This document shows positions 19,257 through 28,851 of a DNA stretch of 64,000 nucleotides, in pieces; position 1 is the stretch's first letter; every line of letters starts with the position of its first letter. Both the position numbers and the translations under genes were made by a program. Origin of the DNA: Halomonas sp. (lineage in GTDB: Bacteria > Pseudomonadota > Gammaproteobacteria > Pseudomonadales > Halomonadaceae). The notes beneath the pieces are model-generated. The model made no database searches, was not told where the DNA came from, and saw only the letters and a list, made by a program, of their open reading frames with translations. The stretch is from positions 62,001 to 126,000 of the forward strand of contig NZ_DRFS01000013.1 of NCBI RefSeq assembly GCF_011050415.1. Direction: 5' to 3'.

Positions 19257-20846
19257 TCAGTGCTCGCGGGTGGGCTGGAACCGAATATCTGGCCAGCGCT
19301 CCTGGGTCATCTGCAGGTTAACCCGGGTCGGCGCGATATAGGTGAGATAGCCACCGCCATCAATGGCCAGGTTAGCGCTAGCTTTACGCTTAAACTCTTC
19401 GAGCTTCTTAGCATCTTCACAGTAGACCCAGCGGGCGGTTTGCACATTCACGCCTTCATATAAGCAGTCTACTTTGTACTCTTCTTTCAGGCGGTGAGCG
19501 ACGACATCAAACTGCAGGGTACCTACGGCGCCAAGAATCAGATCATTGTTATCCATTGGCATAAAGACCTGGGTCGCGCCCTCTTCGGAAAGCTGCTGTA
19601 AGCCTTTTTGCAACGCCTTCATTTTTAGCGGGTCTTTGAGTCGTACGCGCTTGAAGAGCTCGGGTGCGAAGTGAGGTATGCCGGTAAAGCGCATATCTTC
19701 ACCCACGGTAAAGGTATCACCGATCTGAATAGTGCCGTGATTGTGCAGGCCAATGATATCGCCAGGCCAGGCCTCTTCCACTTGAGAACGATCGGAGGCC
19801 ATAAACGTCAGTGCATCGGCTATTTTTACATCTTTGCCAATACGCACATGGCGCATCTTCATATTTTTTTCGTACTTACCCGAACACACCCGTAGAAAGG
19901 CAATACGGTCCCGGTGATTGGGATCCATGTTGGCCTGAATTTTAAATACAAAGCCCGTAAACCGCTCATCGCTGGCAGTGACAACTCGCGTGTCAGTTTC
20001 ATGTGACTGAGGAGGCGGGGCGTACTCAACAAAGCCATCCAACATTTCACGCACACCAAAGTTACCCATGGCAGTACCGAAATAGACCGGCGACAATTCG
20101 CCACGGCGATACGCTTCAAGATCAAACTCATGGGAAGCACCACGCACCAGTTCAACTTCCATGCGCAGCTCTTCGGCCTGATCTTCTCCTAATGCGGCAT
20201 CCACCTCTGGGCTATGTAGCCCTTCAATACGCTTGTCATCAGGAATGCGGCTGCCCTGCCCCTGAGTATAAAGATGAATCACATCGTTATAGAGGTGATA
20301 AACGCCTTTAAAATGACGCCCCATACCAATTGGCCAGGTCATGGGCGCACACTGGATGTTCAATACCGTTTCGACTTCATCCATGACTTCAATCGGGTCT
20401 CGGATATCACGATCCATTTTATTGATAAAAGTTAAAATCGGCGTGGTGCGCAAACGACAAACTTCCATCAGTTTGATGGTGCGATCCTCAACGCCTTTAG
20501 CACCGTCGATCACCATCAATGCGGAGTCAACGGCCGTTAGCGTACGATAGGTATCCTCAGAGAAGTCTTCGTGGCCAGGGGTATCCAGCAGATTGACGAT
20601 ACGGCCACCATAGGGGAACTGCATTACCGAGGTGGTTACCGAAATACCCCGCTCCTGCTCCATTTTCATCCAGTCAGAGGTGGCATGGCGGTCATTACGC
20701 TTACTCTTAACCGAGCCTGCAAGCTGGATCGCGTTTCCGAACAGCAGCATTTTTTCGGTGATCGTGGTCTTACCAGCATCAGGGTGCGAAATAATAGCAA
20801 ACGTCCTGCGAAGCTCTGCTTCACGGGCTAGTTGAGTGTCTTTCAT
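19257..20846 (-). CDS. prfC: Peptide chain release factor 3
   Basis: Translational GTPase that recycles RF1/RF2 from the ribosome after termination, 529 residues. G1 motif [13 protein letters not shown], switch [14 protein letters not shown] and G4 NKMDRD are intact. The C-terminal domains end in the standard [15 protein letters not shown]. Length and domain order are normal. It leads a short leftward operon with the TatD-like gene. The 220 bases upstream contain a terminator that serves the gene further right and no other gene. Confidence 0.97.
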   Translation of the reverse strand: MKDTQLAREAELRRTFAIISHPDAGKTTITEKMLLFGNAIQLAGSVKSKRNDRHATSDWMKMEQERGISVTTSVMQFPYGGRIVNLLDTPGHEDFSEDTYRTLTAVDSALMVIDGAKGVEDRTIKLMEVCRLRTTPILTFINKMDRDIRDPIEVMDEVETVLNIQCAPMTWPIGMGRHFKGVYHLYNDVIHLYTQGQGSRIPDDKRIEGLHSPEVDAALGEDQAEELRMEVELVRGASHEFDLEAYRRGELSPVYFGTAMGNFGVREMLDGFVEYAPPPQSHETDTRVVTASDERFTGFVFKIQANMDPNHRDRIAFLRVCSGKYEKNMKMRHVRIGKDVKIADALTFMASDRSQVEEAWPGDIIGLHNHGTIQIGDTFTVGEDMRFTGIPHFAPELFKRVRLKDPLKMKALQKGLQQLSEEGATQVFMPMDNNDLILGAVGTLQFDVVAHRLKEEYKVDCLYEGVNVQTARWVYCEDAKKLEEFKRKASANLAIDGGGYLTYIAPTRVNLQMTQERWPDIRFQPTREH

Positions 20847-21002
20847 TATGCCTCTTCGACTATGTGGTCTTAGCGCGGCTATCAGTTAGTCGCTTTCAAC
20901 TAACCTAGCCATCGCGCTATGAGCAATTTCCAATGCCGCAATTGTAACGCCTGGAGGCTACTTTTGTCGCGGCTGGCGTCAAGGTTCGCCCCCTAAAGAC
21001 AG

Positions 21003-21034
21003 ACCAAAAAAAACGCTGAACAGGTCAGCGTTTT
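21003..21034 (-). terminator. Intrinsic terminator after the YjfB-like gene
   Basis: A 10-bp perfect stem AAAACGCTGA/TCAGCGTTTT with a 5-nt loop, and a run of eight T on the minus strand. It ends the transcript of the YjfB-like gene. Confidence 0.85.
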
Positions 21035-21069
21035 ATCGTGCTATGCAAAATTATTACAATTAATAAGCG

Positions 21070-21279
21070 CTATGCGAAGGTATTCACCTGCGTACCAACC
21101 ACACCTTCTTTAGCCAGATCCGGCTGATCGCTGGTATTTGCCGAGGCCAATACTTCAGTTACTTGCTCGGCCTGGGTCTCTAATGCCTCTTTAAACACCT
21201 GCATTTGCGCCTGCTCTGCCGTTTGCGCCTGATTCATATACAACGATGCGCTCACAGAACTGCTAATGCCTACATCCAT
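21070..21279 (-). CDS. YjfB-like putative motility protein
   Basis: 69-residue protein starting MDVGISSSVSASLYMNQAQ. This matches the small putative-motility family (YjfB), whose members begin MDIxxLA..., carry a Gln/Ala-rich helix and lie near flagellar genes or are scattered. No signal peptide or membrane segment is seen. It is transcribed alone and ends at a strong terminator with eight T. No flagellar gene is in this window, so motility involvement rests only on family resemblance. Confidence 0.7.
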   Translation of the reverse strand: MDVGISSSVSASLYMNQAQTAEQAQMQVFKEALETQAEQVTEVLASANTSDQPDLAKEGVVGTQVNTFA

Positions 21280-21389
21280 ATTTCCACCTCATGGTATGCA
21301 AATGTACTTACAAGCTAGCAAAGAGGCATCGCTTAAGCAAAAATATCACCCGCTTTAATTAGCCTCATCACAAAAAATAACGAGAAACT

Positions 21390-22631
21390 CTAAAAGCGGT
21401 CGGCACGAAACGGCGCCATGTCGATTTCCGTTGGCTGGCCTTCCATCATATCTGCCAGCAGTTGACCCGTAGCAGGGCCTAACGTAAATCCTTGGTGCCC
21501 ATGCCCAAAGGCTAGCCACAAGCCAGGGTGCCTTGGCGCCGGGCCAATGATTGGCTTCATATCGGGCAAGCAGGGACGTGCTCCCTTCCATGGGGCTTCA
21601 TCGCGTCGCTCGCCTAGCGGAAAGACACTGCGCGCTACACTTTCTGCAGCAGCTAATTGCTTTACATCTGCCGGCGCATCCAAGTGATCAAGCTGCGCGC
21701 CGGTGGTCAACCGAATGCCAGCATTCATTGGCGCCAGCAGGTAGCCAACTTCGGCATCCATCACCCAGTAATTGAGTTTAGCCGTGCCTTCTGGGGCGTA
21801 ATGCATGTGATAGCCACGCTTAACGAAGGTGGGGAAGTGATAGCCCAACTCTTTTAACCAGCTACCCGCCCACGGGCCCAAGGCGACCACTACCTCGTCG
21901 GCTTCTAACACTTCGCTCGCAGTCTTTACCTGCCAACGCTCGCCCAACTGCTGAACGGATTGAATATCGGCTTGAAGGATACGCCCGCCATCATTGCTGA
22001 ATGCCTGCGCATAAGCGGCTACCAGCGCCCCAGGGTCAGCAACGGTCCAGGGGTCGAGCCAATGAATCGCAGCAATAATATCGTTGCTAAGCGAAGGCTC
22101 TTTAGCCTCTAAGGCAGCGCGATCAAGTTGCTCGAACTGTACCCCATAGAGACGGCGCGCCTCTTCAGCGTCTTTAAGCCGGGCAGCCAACTTTTCAGGT
22201 GTGCGGTAAAGTTCAAGCCATCCTTGCCGTCGTACCAGATGGCCGGCGCCTGCCGCCTCTATCATGGGTCCGTGGGTTTTAAGCGACAGCTGAATGAGAG
22301 AAGCATACTCCGGGACGATTTTTTGATACGCCTTGGGCGCGGAATTCATCCAATAGCGCAGCAACGGCGAAGCGGCGCTAACCATACCCGACGGACGATA
22401 GCGAATATCGACTCTGCGATTTGGCAAGACACTGAGTAGCGTTTTGACATCGCGCGGAAAAGGATAAGGCCGAACGGCTTCGCGCTGGATAATCCCCGCA
22501 TTACCAAACGACGTTTCTCGACCAGGCTGGAGACGATCCACCAACGTGACGTCATGACCACGCTGCTGCAGATGCCAGGCAATGCTGACACCGACCATGC
22601 CTGCTCCTAAAACCACCGTTTGACGCGCCAT
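21390..22631 (-). CDS. FAD-dependent D-amino-acid dehydrogenase-like oxidoreductase
   Basis: DAO-family flavoprotein of about 413 residues. The N-terminal FAD-binding GxGxxG motif VVLGAGMVGVSIAWHL is followed by the usual second strand TLVDR. The C-terminal region (PIIGPAPRHPGLWLAFGHGHQGFTLGP) is typical of DadA-type dehydrogenases. The ATG (MARQTVV) has GAGGAG 8 nt upstream; the frame is open 11 codons earlier. It is divergent from the Amt fusion and shares a 311-base intergenic region with it. The substrate could be a D-amino acid, hydroxyproline or glycine; the sequence does not decide. Confidence 0.87.
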   Translation of the reverse strand: MARQTVVLGAGMVGVSIAWHLQQRGHDVTLVDRLQPGRETSFGNAGIIQREAVRPYPFPRDVKTLLSVLPNRRVDIRYRPSGMVSAASPLLRYWMNSAPKAYQKIVPEYASLIQLSLKTHGPMIEAAGAGHLVRRQGWLELYRTPEKLAARLKDAEEARRLYGVQFEQLDRAALEAKEPSLSNDIIAAIHWLDPWTVADPGALVAAYAQAFSNDGGRILQADIQSVQQLGERWQVKTASEVLEADEVVVALGPWAGSWLKELGYHFPTFVKRGYHMHYAPEGTAKLNYWVMDAEVGYLLAPMNAGIRLTTGAQLDHLDAPADVKQLAAAESVARSVFPLGERRDEAPWKGARPCLPDMKPIIGPAPRHPGLWLAFGHGHQGFTLGPATGQLLADMMEGQPTEIDMAPFRADRF

Positions 22632-22797
22632 TGTGATGCACTCCTCAATACCAACCAGATCCACATACGATAAATAATAACTAATTGAAAAATAACACCA
22701 AACATACAGCTTTTATAGAGTCGAAAACTCTCTTTTTAACCAGATAAAAAGTGTTTAATGCTATCAAAGCAGCTAGAAACGACGACTTCCCTATAAA

Positions 22798-22813
22798 CGG
22801 CATAACAATTGCT
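22798..22813 (+). promoter_or_regulatory. Candidate sigma-54 promoter upstream of the Amt fusion
   Basis: CGGCATAACAATTGCT has GG at -24 and GC at -12 separated by exactly 10 bases and a perfect TTGCT element. The -24 hexamer matches TGGCAC at four of six bases. A start site near 22824 leaves a leader of about 120 bases. Sigma-54/NtrC control is common for amt genes. No clear NtrC palindrome was found upstream. The rest of the 22632-22942 intergenic region shows only AT-rich sequence and a weak 5-bp hairpin near 22717-22731. Confidence 0.4.
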
Positions 22814-22942
22814 TAGATTCTATAAGGAAACGCTAACAATGGATTGTTTATAGCCAAGGAGTAATTAACCCCTACCCAACGCAACTTCATCAAGCACTAA
22901 AAAGATGCGCGCTTCGCACCAAAAAATTCCAAGGACAACGTC

Positions 22943-25900
22943 ATGTCTGCAACGCTCGAACTGGATCAATCTCTGCTTGACACCTTGTGGGTGCTATGGG
23001 CAGCCGCCCTTGTATTTGTCATGCAAGCGGGCTTTCTATGTTTAGAGGCCGGCACCACGCGCACTAAGAACGCTATTAATGTCGCTATGAAAAACGTAGC
23101 GGACTTTGCCATTGCCGTCAGTGTTTTCTGGTTGGTTGGGTTTGGCATTATGTTTGGTCTCTCTCAACATGGCCTTATAGGCACCACGCTCTTCGGCTGG
23201 CAATTAGAAGCATCCAGTAGCTGGGTAATTACGGTATTTATTTTTCAAGCGATGTTCTGCGCAACGGCTGCCACCATTGTGGCTGGCGCAGTGGCAGAGC
23301 GTATGCCTTTCTTCGCCTATATGTGGACAGCGTTTTGGATTGCCATACTCATCTATCCGGTATTTGGTCACTGGGCATGGGGCGGGCTTTTGGGGGGCGC
23401 CCAAGGATGGCTTAACGCACTAGGCTTTGTCGACTTTGCAGGTGCAACCGTCGTGCATAGCGTGGGAGGCTGGGTAGCGCTTGCAGCGGTGCTTTGTATT
23501 GGGCCACGCAGGGGGCGTTTTGCTCACGGCAAACCGCCGACTGCTTTCCCTTCAGGCAACCTGCCCCTGGCGATGCTTGGCGCACTATTTATGATTTTAG
23601 GTTGGTTCGGGTTCAATGGAGGCAGCACGCTCGCGGTCAATACGCAGATCCCAGGGATATTAGCCAATACCATTTTAGGTGCTGCTGGCGGCATACTTTC
23701 CGGCATGCTGATGGGACTTCGCACGCGCCGCTACGCCGACGTAATGTATGCAATTAATGGCGCTATTACAGGATTGGTGGCAGTCACTGCCGGCGCACAC
23801 GCCCTTTCTATGCAAGCTTCCTTCATCTTAGGCGCTATTAGCGGCGTATTGATGGTACTGAGCAGCGAGTGGCTGCTTAAAAAGCACATTGATGACGCCG
23901 TATCCGCCATTCCGGCTCATCTTGTTTCAGGCATATGGGGCACATTAGCGCTGCCATGGGTTGCCGATTTAACCCTTTTAGACACCGGCCTTTCTCGCGC
24001 CAGTCAGTTTGGCGTGCAACTCACGGGCGTTGTTGTCTGTGGCGCCTGGAGCTTCGGCACTGCATGGCTCCTGTTTCGTATTACTCGACGGTTTTTACCC
24101 ATCCGCGTCTCTTCAGACGCTGAAAAAATGGGCCTTAATCTTGCTGAGCATGGCGCCAACAATGAACTCAATCAGCTACTTGAACATATGCGCCAGCATG
24201 AAGAACAAGGCGATATGCATCAACGAATTGAAGCCGACCCTTTCACTGAAGTTGGTGAAATTGCCGCTAGCTATAACCGTGTCACTGCCGCATTGGAAAT
24301 GGCCGTTGGCCATACCCGCGTTATGCTTCGCAACCTCCGTGATGGCGTGATCACTTGGCAGGCAGACGGTACCTTGACAAGTCTCAACCCAGGCGCTGAG
24401 CAGCTCTTTGGCGTTAGCGCTTCACACCTTATTGGCCAACCCGTTTCACAGCTACTCCCAGGGCACCGCCTTACCCCTGGCGCGCGCCATGAAATCAAGC
24501 GGCGCACCCCAGACAAAGACATACGGTATTTGGAAATACTGATTAGCGAGGGCGCCAGTGGCTCTGTATCTGAGCGCTCAGGCATGGTGCGCGACATAAC
24601 CGAACGCAAACAGCTTCAAGAGCAACTAAACCGTGAACGGGACCTTGCACGCACCACGCTTGCCTCTATTGGCGATGGCGTCATCACCTGCGATGCCAGT
24701 GGCACCGTGACCTTTATTAATACCGAAGCCGAAAGGCTAACTGGATGGTCACTTGAGGAGGCTACCGACTCCCCTATCCAACGGGTTTATCAACTAATTG
24801 ATGAAAGCAGCGGCGAATTCCTTAGCAATCCCGCACGCCAAGTGTTAACCCAACTCACGCCTAAGCACTCCACCGAGCACTGCCTACTCATTCAGCGCAA
24901 CGGCACTCACACGCCTATTCAACACACGGCGTCACCGATTCGCTCACGCAGCGGGATCACCTTAGGTGCCGTGGTGGTGTTCCAAGATGTCAGCTTCACT
25001 CGCAACCTTGCCGAGCAACTGAGCTATCAAGCCAGCCACGACAATTTGACCAACCTGTTAAACCGACGCGCTTTTGAATCAGAGCTGACCACCCTTCTCA
25101 ATAGAGACGACGGCCTACATGTACTGTGCTATCTAGACCTTGATCAGTTCAAAATCGTAAACGATACATGCGGCCATTTAGCTGGCGATGAGCTACTACG
25201 CCAAGTAGCGCTGAAGCTAAAAGCCCACGTACGCAGCAGTGACACCGTGGCGCGCCTGGGAGGTGATGAGTTGGCACTACTGCTGCCGGACTGCAGTATA
25301 GAAAAAGCGCAAATGATTGCGGAAGCGCTACGCAGCGATATTGAAAATTATCGCTTTGCTTGGCAAGGACATACCTTTGGTATTGGCGTAAGTATTGGCT
25401 TAGTAGCGCTTAAATCTGCTGAACCCATGCAACTTGCCCAAGCACTACACGCCTCTGATGCTGCCTGCTACGCCGCTAAAGAGGCAGGTCGCAATCGTAT
25501 CCACTGCTACCAGCCCGACGACCACTCTCTACTGGAGAAACACGGCGAGCTGCAATGGGTGCAGCGCTTGCAAAACGCGCTGGATAACGATGCTTTCAGG
25601 CTTTTTGCTCAGCCGATTAAAGCAGTTTGCGCTACCGGATCAGGTTACAGCGAAATTTTAATTCGATTAGAAGAGCACAGGGAGCTTATCGCACCCGGTA
25701 GCTTTCTCCCCGCTGCTGAACGCTATCACTTTATGGTTCGCATTGACCGCTGGGTAATACGCAACACACTGGCATGGCTAGGCGATCAAAACCGCCACTC
25801 CGAGCAGCCATCGGCGGGTGTTTGGGGAATTAACCTCTCTGGGGCCTCACTATCCGATCCTGATTTCTGTCAGGACTTGATTACACAAGTAAGCACGGCG

Positions 25901-26323
25901 GGATTACCTCACCACACGCTTTGTTTTGAGATTACTGAAAGCACGGCCATTGCCCAGCTCTCGCGGGTGAGTGAATTAATTCATACATTAAAGGGTTACG
26001 GCTGTTATTTCGCGTTGGACGACTTCGGCACCGGTCTTTCTTCATTCAGCTATTTGAAAGAATTACCCGTCGATTTTCTTAAAATTGACGGCAGCTTTAT
26101 CCGTAATGTACATCAAGATCCAATTGACCGGGCAATGGTCGAAGCCATTCATGCGGTGGGAAAAGCGCTAAATATCGAAACAATCGCCGAGTTCGTCGAA
26201 ACCAATGAAACGCTCAATGCGTTAAAGCAGATAGGCATTGATTACGCTCAGGGATATTTACTCGGTATGCCTGAACCACTGACACACATGGCAGGCAGCC
26301 GTATAAAAGTGATGCCGCGCTAG
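22943..26323 (+). CDS. Ammonium transporter fused to PAS-PAS-GGDEF-EAL (ammonium-responsive c-di-GMP enzyme)
   Basis: 1126-residue multidomain membrane protein. Residues 1-400 are a complete Amt channel of 11 or so helices. It includes twin pore histidines H172 (VVHSVGG) and H326 (PAHLVSGIWG) and the RVSSDAEKMGLNLAEHG tail typical of Amt C-termini. A HAMP-like stretch (DPFTEVGEIAASYNRVTAAL) leads to PAS domains at about 455-560 and 570-690. GGDEF follows at about 700-860, with GGDEL at 773-777 and an I-site RSSD at 764-767. EAL is at about 870-1120 with EIL (E904), CFEITES, ALDDFGTG (D1026, D1027), FLKIDGS, AEFVE and AQG. All catalytic positions I can check are kept. The start has AAGGA 8 nt upstream. 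Amt fusions to kinases and GGDEF domains are known as sensors; this one probably couples ammonium to c-di-GMP. Confidence 0.93.
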   Translation: MSATLELDQSLLDTLWVLWAAALVFVMQAGFLCLEAGTTRTKNAINVAMKNVADFAIAVSVFWLVGFGIMFGLSQHGLIGTTLFGWQLEASSSWVITVFIFQAMFCATAATIVAGAVAERMPFFAYMWTAFWIAILIYPVFGHWAWGGLLGGAQGWLNALGFVDFAGATVVHSVGGWVALAAVLCIGPRRGRFAHGKPPTAFPSGNLPLAMLGALFMILGWFGFNGGSTLAVNTQIPGILANTILGAAGGILSGMLMGLRTRRYADVMYAINGAITGLVAVTAGAHALSMQASFILGAISGVLMVLSSEWLLKKHIDDAVSAIPAHLVSGIWGTLALPWVADLTLLDTGLSRASQFGVQLTGVVVCGAWSFGTAWLLFRITRRFLPIRVSSDAEKMGLNLAEHGANNELNQLLEHMRQHEEQGDMHQRIEADPFTEVGEIAASYNRVTAALEMAVGHTRVMLRNLRDGVITWQADGTLTSLNPGAEQLFGVSASHLIGQPVSQLLPGHRLTPGARHEIKRRTPDKDIRYLEILISEGASGSVSERSGMVRDITERKQLQEQLNRERDLARTTLASIGDGVITCDASGTVTFINTEAERLTGWSLEEATDSPIQRVYQLIDESSGEFLSNPARQVLTQLTPKHSTEHCLLIQRNGTHTPIQHTASPIRSRSGITLGAVVVFQDVSFTRNLAEQLSYQASHDNLTNLLNRRAFESELTTLLNRDDGLHVLCYLDLDQFKIVNDTCGHLAGDELLRQVALKLKAHVRSSDTVARLGGDELALLLPDCSIEKAQMIAEALRSDIENYRFAWQGHTFGIGVSIGLVALKSAEPMQLAQALHASDAACYAAKEAGRNRIHCYQPDDHSLLEKHGELQWVQRLQNALDNDAFRLFAQPIKAVCATGSGYSEILIRLEEHRELIAPGSFLPAAERYHFMVRIDRWVIRNTLAWLGDQNRHSEQPSAGVWGINLSGASLSDPDFCQDLITQVSTAGLPHHTLCFEITESTAIAQLSRVSELIHTLKGYGCYFALDDFGTGLSSFSYLKELPVDFLKIDGSFIRNVHQDPIDRAMVEAIHAVGKALNIETIAEFVETNETLNALKQIGIDYAQGYLLGMPEPLTHMAGSRIKVMPR

Positions 26324-26361
26324 CGTCCACCCGGCAAAAATAAAAGTGAGGAACCAGAAAC

Positions 26362-26384
26362 AAAAAAACCCAATTAAGGGCTTC
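26362..26384 (-). terminator. Likely terminator of the tRNA operon
   Basis: On the minus strand a short AAGCCC-TTAATT-GGGTT hairpin (one bulged base) is followed by seven T. It lies about 75 bases past the last tRNA-His. Confidence 0.5.
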
Positions 26385-26457
26385 GAGTGATGATTAATAA
26401 TTTACAAGAAAGGAGATAAATACATAAACAAAGATAGATAATTAAAAATATAGGTAA

Positions 26458-26533
26458 TGGGGTGGATGATGGGATTTGAACCCACGACCACCGGAATCAC
26501 AATCCGGGGCTCTACCCCTGAGCTACACCCACC
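26458..26533 (-). tRNA. tRNA-His(GUG), copy 2
   Basis: 76-nt cloverleaf with anticodon loop TTGTGAT (anticodon GTG), the extra 5' G(-1) opposite C73 that marks tRNA-His, TTCAAAT in the T-loop and an encoded CCA. It is the last gene of the Pro-Arg-His-His operon and is identical to the other copy. Confidence 0.95.
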
Positions 26534-26565
26534 ACAACCTAAAAATGGTACGCTTATATTGTCAA

Positions 26566-26641
26566 TGGGGTGGATGATGGGATTTGAACCCACGACCACC
26601 GGAATCACAATCCGGGGCTCTACCCCTGAGCTACACCCACC
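26566..26641 (-). tRNA. tRNA-His(GUG), copy 1
   Basis: Same 76-nt sequence as the copy that begins 108 bases to the left, including G(-1) and encoded CCA. Anticodon GTG. Confidence 0.95.
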
Positions 26642-26717
26642 AAAGACAATCTAACGTAGAAACAAGTATCGCATGCTTGAAGGAATGATTCTGACAGGGT
26701 GTTACCACTGAATTAGA

Positions 26718-26794
26718 TGGCACGCCCAGCAGGAATCGAACCCGCAACCTACGGCTTAGAAGGCCGTTGCTCTATCCGGTTGAGCTATGGGCGC
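26718..26794 (-). tRNA. tRNA-Arg(UCU)
   Basis: 77-nt cloverleaf; anticodon stem ACGGC/GCCGT enclosing loop CTTCTAA gives anticodon TCT, reading AGA/AGG. Discriminator G and encoded CCA are present. It is the second gene in the leftward tRNA operon. Confidence 0.95.
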
Positions 26795-26884
26795 ACAAAA
26801 AGCATTCAGAAATAACGAATACTGATGAGCACTAGACCACAACCAAAGCTTGGAAAAGCAAACTTCTACCTTTCACGTAAAGTG

Positions 26885-26961
26885 TGGTCGGGATGGAGGG
26901 ATTCGAACCCCCGACATCCTGCTCCCAAAGCAGGCGCGCTACCAGACTGCGCTACATCCCG
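26885..26961 (-). tRNA. tRNA-Pro(UGG)
   Basis: 77-nt cloverleaf with anticodon loop TTTGGGA (anticodon TGG), acceptor CGGGATG/CATCCCG and encoded ACCA. It is the first gene of the operon, about 50 bases downstream of a good promoter. Confidence 0.95.
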
Positions 26962-27009
26962 ATTTAATCACCTTTGACGCTACCGCCTGGTCCGTCTCAA
27001 GCGAGGCAT

Positions 27010-27037
27010 ATATTACTATTTCTAATTTTAAAGTCAA
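27010..27037 (-). promoter_or_regulatory. Sigma-70 type promoter of the tRNA operon
   Basis: Minus strand: TTGACT, 16-base spacer, TAATAT, then a GC-rich ATGCCTCGC discriminator of the kind seen on stringently controlled stable-RNA promoters. It precedes tRNA-Pro(UGG). Confidence 0.6.
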
Positions 27038-27168
27038 CCATTAAAGTGATTGTTAGTTTAGATGCTTTGCCTGGATGCCCTAGCGTGCGAAAATTGCGGT
27101 CTCTATAAGCGCTGTTGGTTATGCGCTTGGTATTCGCTTTTTTCAACGCTCCACAGGGATTCCACTAC

Positions 27169-28041
27169 ATGACCGCCCAACTAATTGATGGCAAAGCCAT
27201 CGCTGCTACTGTCCGTCAACAGGTTGCTGAAAAGGTTACCGCACGTAGAGCAGCAGGCGTGCGGGCACCAGGGCTAGCCGTGGTTGTAGTTGGGGAAGAT
27301 CCCGCCTCTCAAGTCTATGTTAATAACAAGCATCGCGCCTGCGAACAGGCGGGCATTCTCTCTTTTCAGCATGCGTTACCAACCAACACCTCTCAGCATG
27401 ACCTGGAAGCTCTTGTCGACCAGCTCAATAGTGACCCTACTGTCGATGGCATACTGGTTCAGTTGCCGCTGCCTAAGCACCTCAATGCTGGGCCTATTTT
27501 AGAGCGCATTCTCCCTGACAAAGACGTAGATGGTTTTCACCCCTACAACCTGGGTCGCTTAGCGCAGCGACTGCCCGCGCTTCGCCCCTGCACCCCCAAA
27601 GGCATTATGACCTTACTGGAGCAAAGCGATATTCCGTTACGCGGCCTTGATGCCACCGTTGTGGGGGCGTCTAACATTGTCGGCCGCCCCATGGCATTGG
27701 AGCTGATGCTTGCGGGTTGCACGACAACGGTATGTCACCGCTTTACCCAAAACCTTGAAGATCACGTTAGCCGCGCCGACATTGTCGTCGTTGCCGTTGG
27801 CAAACCAGGGCTCGTTAAAGGTGAGTGGATTAAACCCGGCGCTATCGTGATTGATGTAGGTATTAACCGCCAAGAAGACGGCACCCTAGTGGGCGACCTA
27901 GATTTTGCAGCCGCTGCAGAACGCGCTAGCTTTATCACCCCGGTGCCTGGTGGCGTTGGCCCGATGACGGTGGCAACGCTGCTTGAAAACACCTTAGAAG
28001 CCGCTGAACAGCACGACTTGGCCCAGCAGGCGCAAGGTTGA
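27169..28041 (+). CDS. folD: FolD, methylene-THF dehydrogenase/cyclohydrolase
   Basis: Bifunctional one-carbon enzyme of about 290 residues. The N-terminal signature [21 protein letters not shown] holds the catalytic Lys (in xYVxxKxxxx). [14 protein letters not shown] and the C-terminal [16 protein letters not shown] are the two PROSITE patterns of the family. The start MTAQLIDGK fits the family; the frame is open 18 codons upstream. It is followed 40 nt later by mtnN in the same direction. It links with the glycine cleavage genes in this window through the shared one-carbon pool, but is not adjacent to them. Confidence 0.96.
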   Translation: MTAQLIDGKAIAATVRQQVAEKVTARRAAGVRAPGLAVVVVGEDPASQVYVNNKHRACEQAGILSFQHALPTNTSQHDLEALVDQLNSDPTVDGILVQLPLPKHLNAGPILERILPDKDVDGFHPYNLGRLAQRLPALRPCTPKGIMTLLEQSDIPLRGLDATVVGASNIVGRPMALELMLAGCTTTVCHRFTQNLEDHVSRADIVVVAVGKPGLVKGEWIKPGAIVIDVGINRQEDGTLVGDLDFAAAAERASFITPVPGGVGPMTVATLLENTLEAAEQHDLAQQAQG

Positions 28042-28081
28042 TTCAAGCGATTTCAAACCTTTCCTCAAGGAGCATTGCGCA

Positions 28082-28789
28082 GTGAAGCGTATAGGTATTA
28101 TTGGCGCGATGGCGCAAGAAGTGAGCACTCTGGTTAGTCAATTAGACAACCCACAGCGCTACGAACATGCTGGCTTTGTATTTCATTCCGGTACTCGCTA
28201 TGGCCTTGAAGTCATTGTACTGCAATCGGGTATTGGTAAGGTGAACGCCGCCGTGGGTACCGCTATTTTACTGGAGCGACACCAGCCCGATGCAATCATC
28301 AATACCGGATCAGCGGGCGGGTTTGCTGCAGATTTAAATATTGGTGATGTGATCATTTCTGATGAAGTTCGCCATCACGATGTTGACGCGGTAGTGTTTG
28401 GCTACGAGATAGGACAAGTACCCGGGATGCCCGCCGCTTACCAGGCCGATACAGCGCTGCGAGAAATCGCACGTAACGCCATTGCGTCACTAGGCGAGGT
28501 TCAGGTGCGGGAAGGGTTAATCGCCACAGGGGACGCATTTATGGCCGATCCTGCGCGGGTTGCGGCGACCCGCGCGCAGTTCCCGCTCATGCTTGCTGTT
28601 GAAATGGAGGGCGCTGCGATTGCCCAGACCTGCCACCTCTACCACTGCCCGTTCGTGGTTATACGCGCCCTTTCAGACATTCCTGGCAGTGGCGATAATC
28701 ACCTGACGTTTGATCAGTTCCTGGAAGTAGCGGCCGACCACTCTTCACGCATGGTCGATGTGATGCTTAAGCAGCTTGGCACTGCCTAG
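28082..28789 (+). CDS. mtnN: 5'-methylthioadenosine/S-adenosylhomocysteine nucleosidase
   Basis: 235-residue nucleoside phosphorylase-fold enzyme that cleaves MTA and SAH in methionine salvage and in the activated methyl cycle. The start is GTG with AAGGAG upstream. MKRIGIIGAMAQEVSTL opens the family. TGSAGGFA and the catalytic region VEMEGAAIAQTCH and RALSDIPG (catalytic Asp) are intact. It probably shares the folD transcript. It ends at a strong bidirectional terminator. Confidence 0.95.
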   Translation: MKRIGIIGAMAQEVSTLVSQLDNPQRYEHAGFVFHSGTRYGLEVIVLQSGIGKVNAAVGTAILLERHQPDAIINTGSAGGFAADLNIGDVIISDEVRHHDVDAVVFGYEIGQVPGMPAAYQADTALREIARNAIASLGEVQVREGLIATGDAFMADPARVAATRAQFPLMLAVEMEGAAIAQTCHLYHCPFVVIRALSDIPGSGDNHLTFDQFLEVAADHSSRMVDVMLKQLGTA

Positions 28790-28800
28790 CCATCGATAGC

Positions 28801-28827
28801 AAAAGGGTCGATATTCTCGACCCTTTT
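28801..28827. terminator. Bidirectional terminator between mtnN and pyrC
   Basis: Perfect 11-bp stem AAAAGGGTCGA/TCGACCCTTTT with a 5-nt loop; the A/T ends give T-tracts on both strands, serving the convergent mtnN and pyrC. Confidence 0.9.
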
Positions 28828-28851
28828 GTATTTGAAGAGGTTGCACAACCG

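Noticed and set aside
22717..22731. Hairpin AGAGT/ACTCT before the Amt fusion as a terminator
   Set aside because: Only 5 bp of weak stem and it faces away from any gene that needs it.
23494..23757. Overlapping open frames inside the Amt fusion
   Set aside because: Shadows in other frames of a gene with unbroken domain structure.
22632..26323. A glnK gene coupled to the Amt gene
   Set aside because: None is present on either side; the protein carries its own signalling domains instead.
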